A stretch of DNA of 64,000 nt from Wocania_A spongiicola (GTDB lineage: Bacteria > Bacteroidota > Bacteroidia > Flavobacteriales > Flavobacteriaceae). Position 1 is the stretch's first letter. Each line of letters begins with the position of its first letter. The stretch spans positions 62,001 through 126,000 of the forward strand of contig NZ_JAMFLZ010000001.1 in the NCBI RefSeq assembly GCF_023502325.1, given 5' to 3'. Under the pieces are notes generated by a model. It was not told where the DNA came from. It saw nothing but the letters and a program-made list of their open reading frames with translations, and ran no database searches. The position numbers and the translations under genes were made by a program. Shown here in pieces: positions 62,636 through 64,000 of this stretch.

Positions 62636-63040
62636 CTAATTTTCTTTAGGCCATTTCCAAGCGCACCAAACAATTAAAGCAGTAATAATACTTTCTAAAA
62701 ATGCTAAAAACACATAGAACCCATACCATCCAGTATTTGAATTAAAGCCAATAAATAACATCATTATTGTAAACAATATTCCAAATACGATATTGAGAAC
62801 ACGATTTATTTTAGGTTTTAGGATAATTGAAAGCGCAACCATTACTGATGAAATAGCCAAAATTATTGTAGCTATTAATAATTTAGTGGGACTGTCTAAA
62901 ATATTTTCGCCTGTAAGTAAACTGTTTATTTTTTCTGGTGTGTATAGTTCAAAATAATCTCCATATAAGTAGCATAAAGTTGCGGAAGTCCATAAAGAAG
63001 CAAGTTTGATTTTGACATTTACTTTCGGGTTTTCTAACAT
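62636..63040 (-). CDS. DUF6326-like small membrane protein
   Basis: 134 residues from the ATG at 63040; a TTG 24 bp upstream is rejected. The N-terminal VNVKIKLASLWTSATLCYLYGDYFELY matches in outline what I recall for DUF6326, and four hydrophobic helices follow (about 10-28, 51-75, 82-100, 108-128). The C terminus is WCAWKWPKEN. Function unknown. It lies between the homocysteine methyltransferase and alpha/beta hydrolase genes, with element B downstream. Confidence 0.68.
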   Translation of the reverse strand: MLENPKVNVKIKLASLWTSATLCYLYGDYFELYTPEKINSLLTGENILDSPTKLLIATIILAISSVMVALSIILKPKINRVLNIVFGILFTIMMLFIGFNSNTGWYGFYVFLAFLESIITALIVWCAWKWPKEN

Positions 63041-63187
63041 ATTCTTTAGAGTTTTACAATTCAAGTGTGTCTCACTATTTATAAAGACGTAAAATCTTTT
63101 TAAATGGTTGCCTGAACCTTTTAATTAGCTAGGTTTTCAGCATGTTGACCGAATTTTCGTAAACCCACTCGAGCCTAGCAATTAATT

Positions 63188-64000
63188 TTATATGGTGTTG
63201 TGTTCAGTATTTGTTAATTTTTTTGACAAACCTTCGATGAATTTATCATTAGTTCCACAGCAACCACCAACTATTTTTAAATTATATTGCTTATATAACA
63301 AAAATATTTCATCAATGATATTATCAAAATCGTCTTGTTGAAGAACTTCACAGTTATTTAATTCTTCAGGACTTAAAATTGATGCATTTGCTTGTATTCC
63401 ACTAAATCTTATTAGCTTTGATTTATCCTCGTTATTATTTAAAGCCTCATTCAGGTTTGTAGGATGAATACAATTAGTCATATAACAAGTAGGCTTAGGA
63501 TTTACTTGTTCGTCAATTAATTTAATTGCATTTGATAATGTGGTTCCGTCAATCAAACAACCATCCTTTCTAATCATAAAACTAATAATGTATGGAATTT
63601 TTGTTTCTGACATTGCTTTTGCCATTCCGATTGCTTCATTAATTTCGGGCATTATTCCTGCAAACAAAAAATCAATTTTCTCTTTTTTAAAGTTTAGGGT
63701 TTGTCTACTATGAAAGTTATATGCTTGGCTAATGTCAAATTTCTTTTCTCCACTATAAGCGTCTCCTTTACACCCTAATAACCCTCCAATCATTATGTTT
63801 TTAGAATAATTAAGATAACTTTCTTTTATGTTTTTTAAGAAAATGCATGAATCAGATATTATATTTTTAGATTTTAATGTTGACTCGAAATTGACTTTAC
63901 GAGTTGGTGTCATAATCATAATTGGCAGATTATATTTACAACCAATATCAATATATTGTTTATATAATAATTCAAGCGCCTTAGGGTTATCATAAATCAA
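63188..64000 (-). CDS. homocysteine S-methyltransferase family protein, 5' end cut by window edge
   Basis: 270 residues are visible and the frame continues past the right edge. The zinc ligands of the Hcy-binding domain are present: NCIHP (about 175-179) for the first Cys and GGCCGTND near 243-250 for the Cys pair. FAGIMPEINEAIGMAKAM and GCLIDGTTLSNAI are other conserved segments. These are stand-alone methyltransferases that methylate homocysteine from S-methylmethionine or related donors. The N-terminal part, which could show fusions, is outside the window. Confidence 0.85.
   Translation of the reverse strand: MIYDNPKALELLYKQYIDIGCKYNLPIMIMTPTRKVNFESTLKSKNIISDSCIFLKNIKESYLNYSKNIMIGGLLGCKGDAYSGEKKFDISQAYNFHSRQTLNFKKEKIDFLFAGIMPEINEAIGMAKAMSETKIPYIISFMIRKDGCLIDGTTLSNAIKLIDEQVNPKPTCYMTNCIHPTNLNEALNNNEDKSKLIRFSGIQANASILSPEELNNCEVLQQDDFDNIIDEIFLLYKQYNLKIVGGCCGTNDKFIEGLSKKLTNTEHNTI

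Noticed and set aside
1..64000. CRISPR array, insertion sequence, prophage or rRNA operon
   Set aside because: No regularly spaced direct repeats, transposase, integrase, phage structural genes or rRNA sequence were seen; the short repeats are the LRR units and the wecB duplication.

Overview
The window is a stretch of chromosome from a marine-type member of the Flavobacteriaceae (Bacteroidota). The DNA is AT-rich. At least ten genes are preceded by the Bacteroidota -7 promoter element TAnnTTTG, and Shine-Dalgarno sites are mostly absent. Family content agrees: a type IX secretion (gliding-motility type) C-terminal domain, FecI/FecR/STN-receptor signalling, OmpH/Skp, DUF4175, DUF4837, DUF2652, DUF6438, a GIN-domain protein and a GH3-family protein. 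Nothing in the window is clearly plasmid, phage or insertion sequence.

Layout. (1) 1-7.8 kb, minus strand: a tightly overlapping surface-polysaccharide operon. It holds a membrane protein of Wzz-like shape, rfbB-rfbA-rfbC-rfbD (dTDP-L-rhamnose), wecB-wecC (UDP-ManNAc and UDP-ManNAc-uronate) and a glycosyltransferase cut by the window edge. (2) 7.8-18.5 kb: envelope and housekeeping genes: a DUF6909-like protein, GH3, an M23 peptidase, tatA, a DUF4837 lipoprotein, a LysM lytic transglycosylase, pgk, a DUF2652 protein and holB. (3) 18.5-24.6 kb: a FecI-type sigma factor, its FecR anti-sigma and an STN-domain TonB receptor, with a divergent secreted metallopeptidase, a DUF6438 lipoprotein and Skp. 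(4) 24.8-45 kb: mnmG flanked by two parS-like palindromes, ybeY, DUF4175, gltX, an SPFH protein, glnS, folB, tRNA-Cys, lysE, a GIN protein, a YbjQ-like protein and rnr. (5) 44.8-45.45 kb: a 619-bp intergenic stretch, about 84% AT over 480 bp by my count, with a perfect DnaA box, between the divergent rnr and rpiB promoters. This is my candidate replication origin. (6) 45.4-54.9 kb: rpiB, a CDF metal exporter, an ElaA-like acetyltransferase, a T9SS-exported LRR protein, a double-OmpA-domain protein, an S41 protease, rnpA and a coupled ligase/deacylase pair. (7) 54.9-64 kb: a looser accessory segment of single genes: VOC, FAD oxidoreductase, three GNATs, a membrane DJ-1 fusion, a membrane AraC regulator, an alpha/beta hydrolase, a DUF6326-like protein and a homocysteine methyltransferase cut by the right edge.

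How it fits together. The left operon makes activated rhamnose and ManNAcA for a surface glycan. The two parS-like sites about 17-19 kb from the DnaA-box region, the divergent leading-strand genes around that region, and the strong minus-strand bias to its left support one another in placing an origin domain near 45 kb.

Most notable: the oriC candidate, the parS pair (one site lies in the mnmG 5' leader), the coupled GCS2-CBS ligase/AstE-like deacylase unit at 51.8-54.9 kb, and a related pair of intergenic elements at 58.4 and 62.5 kb. All function calls come from reading the sequence and family memory; no search was run.
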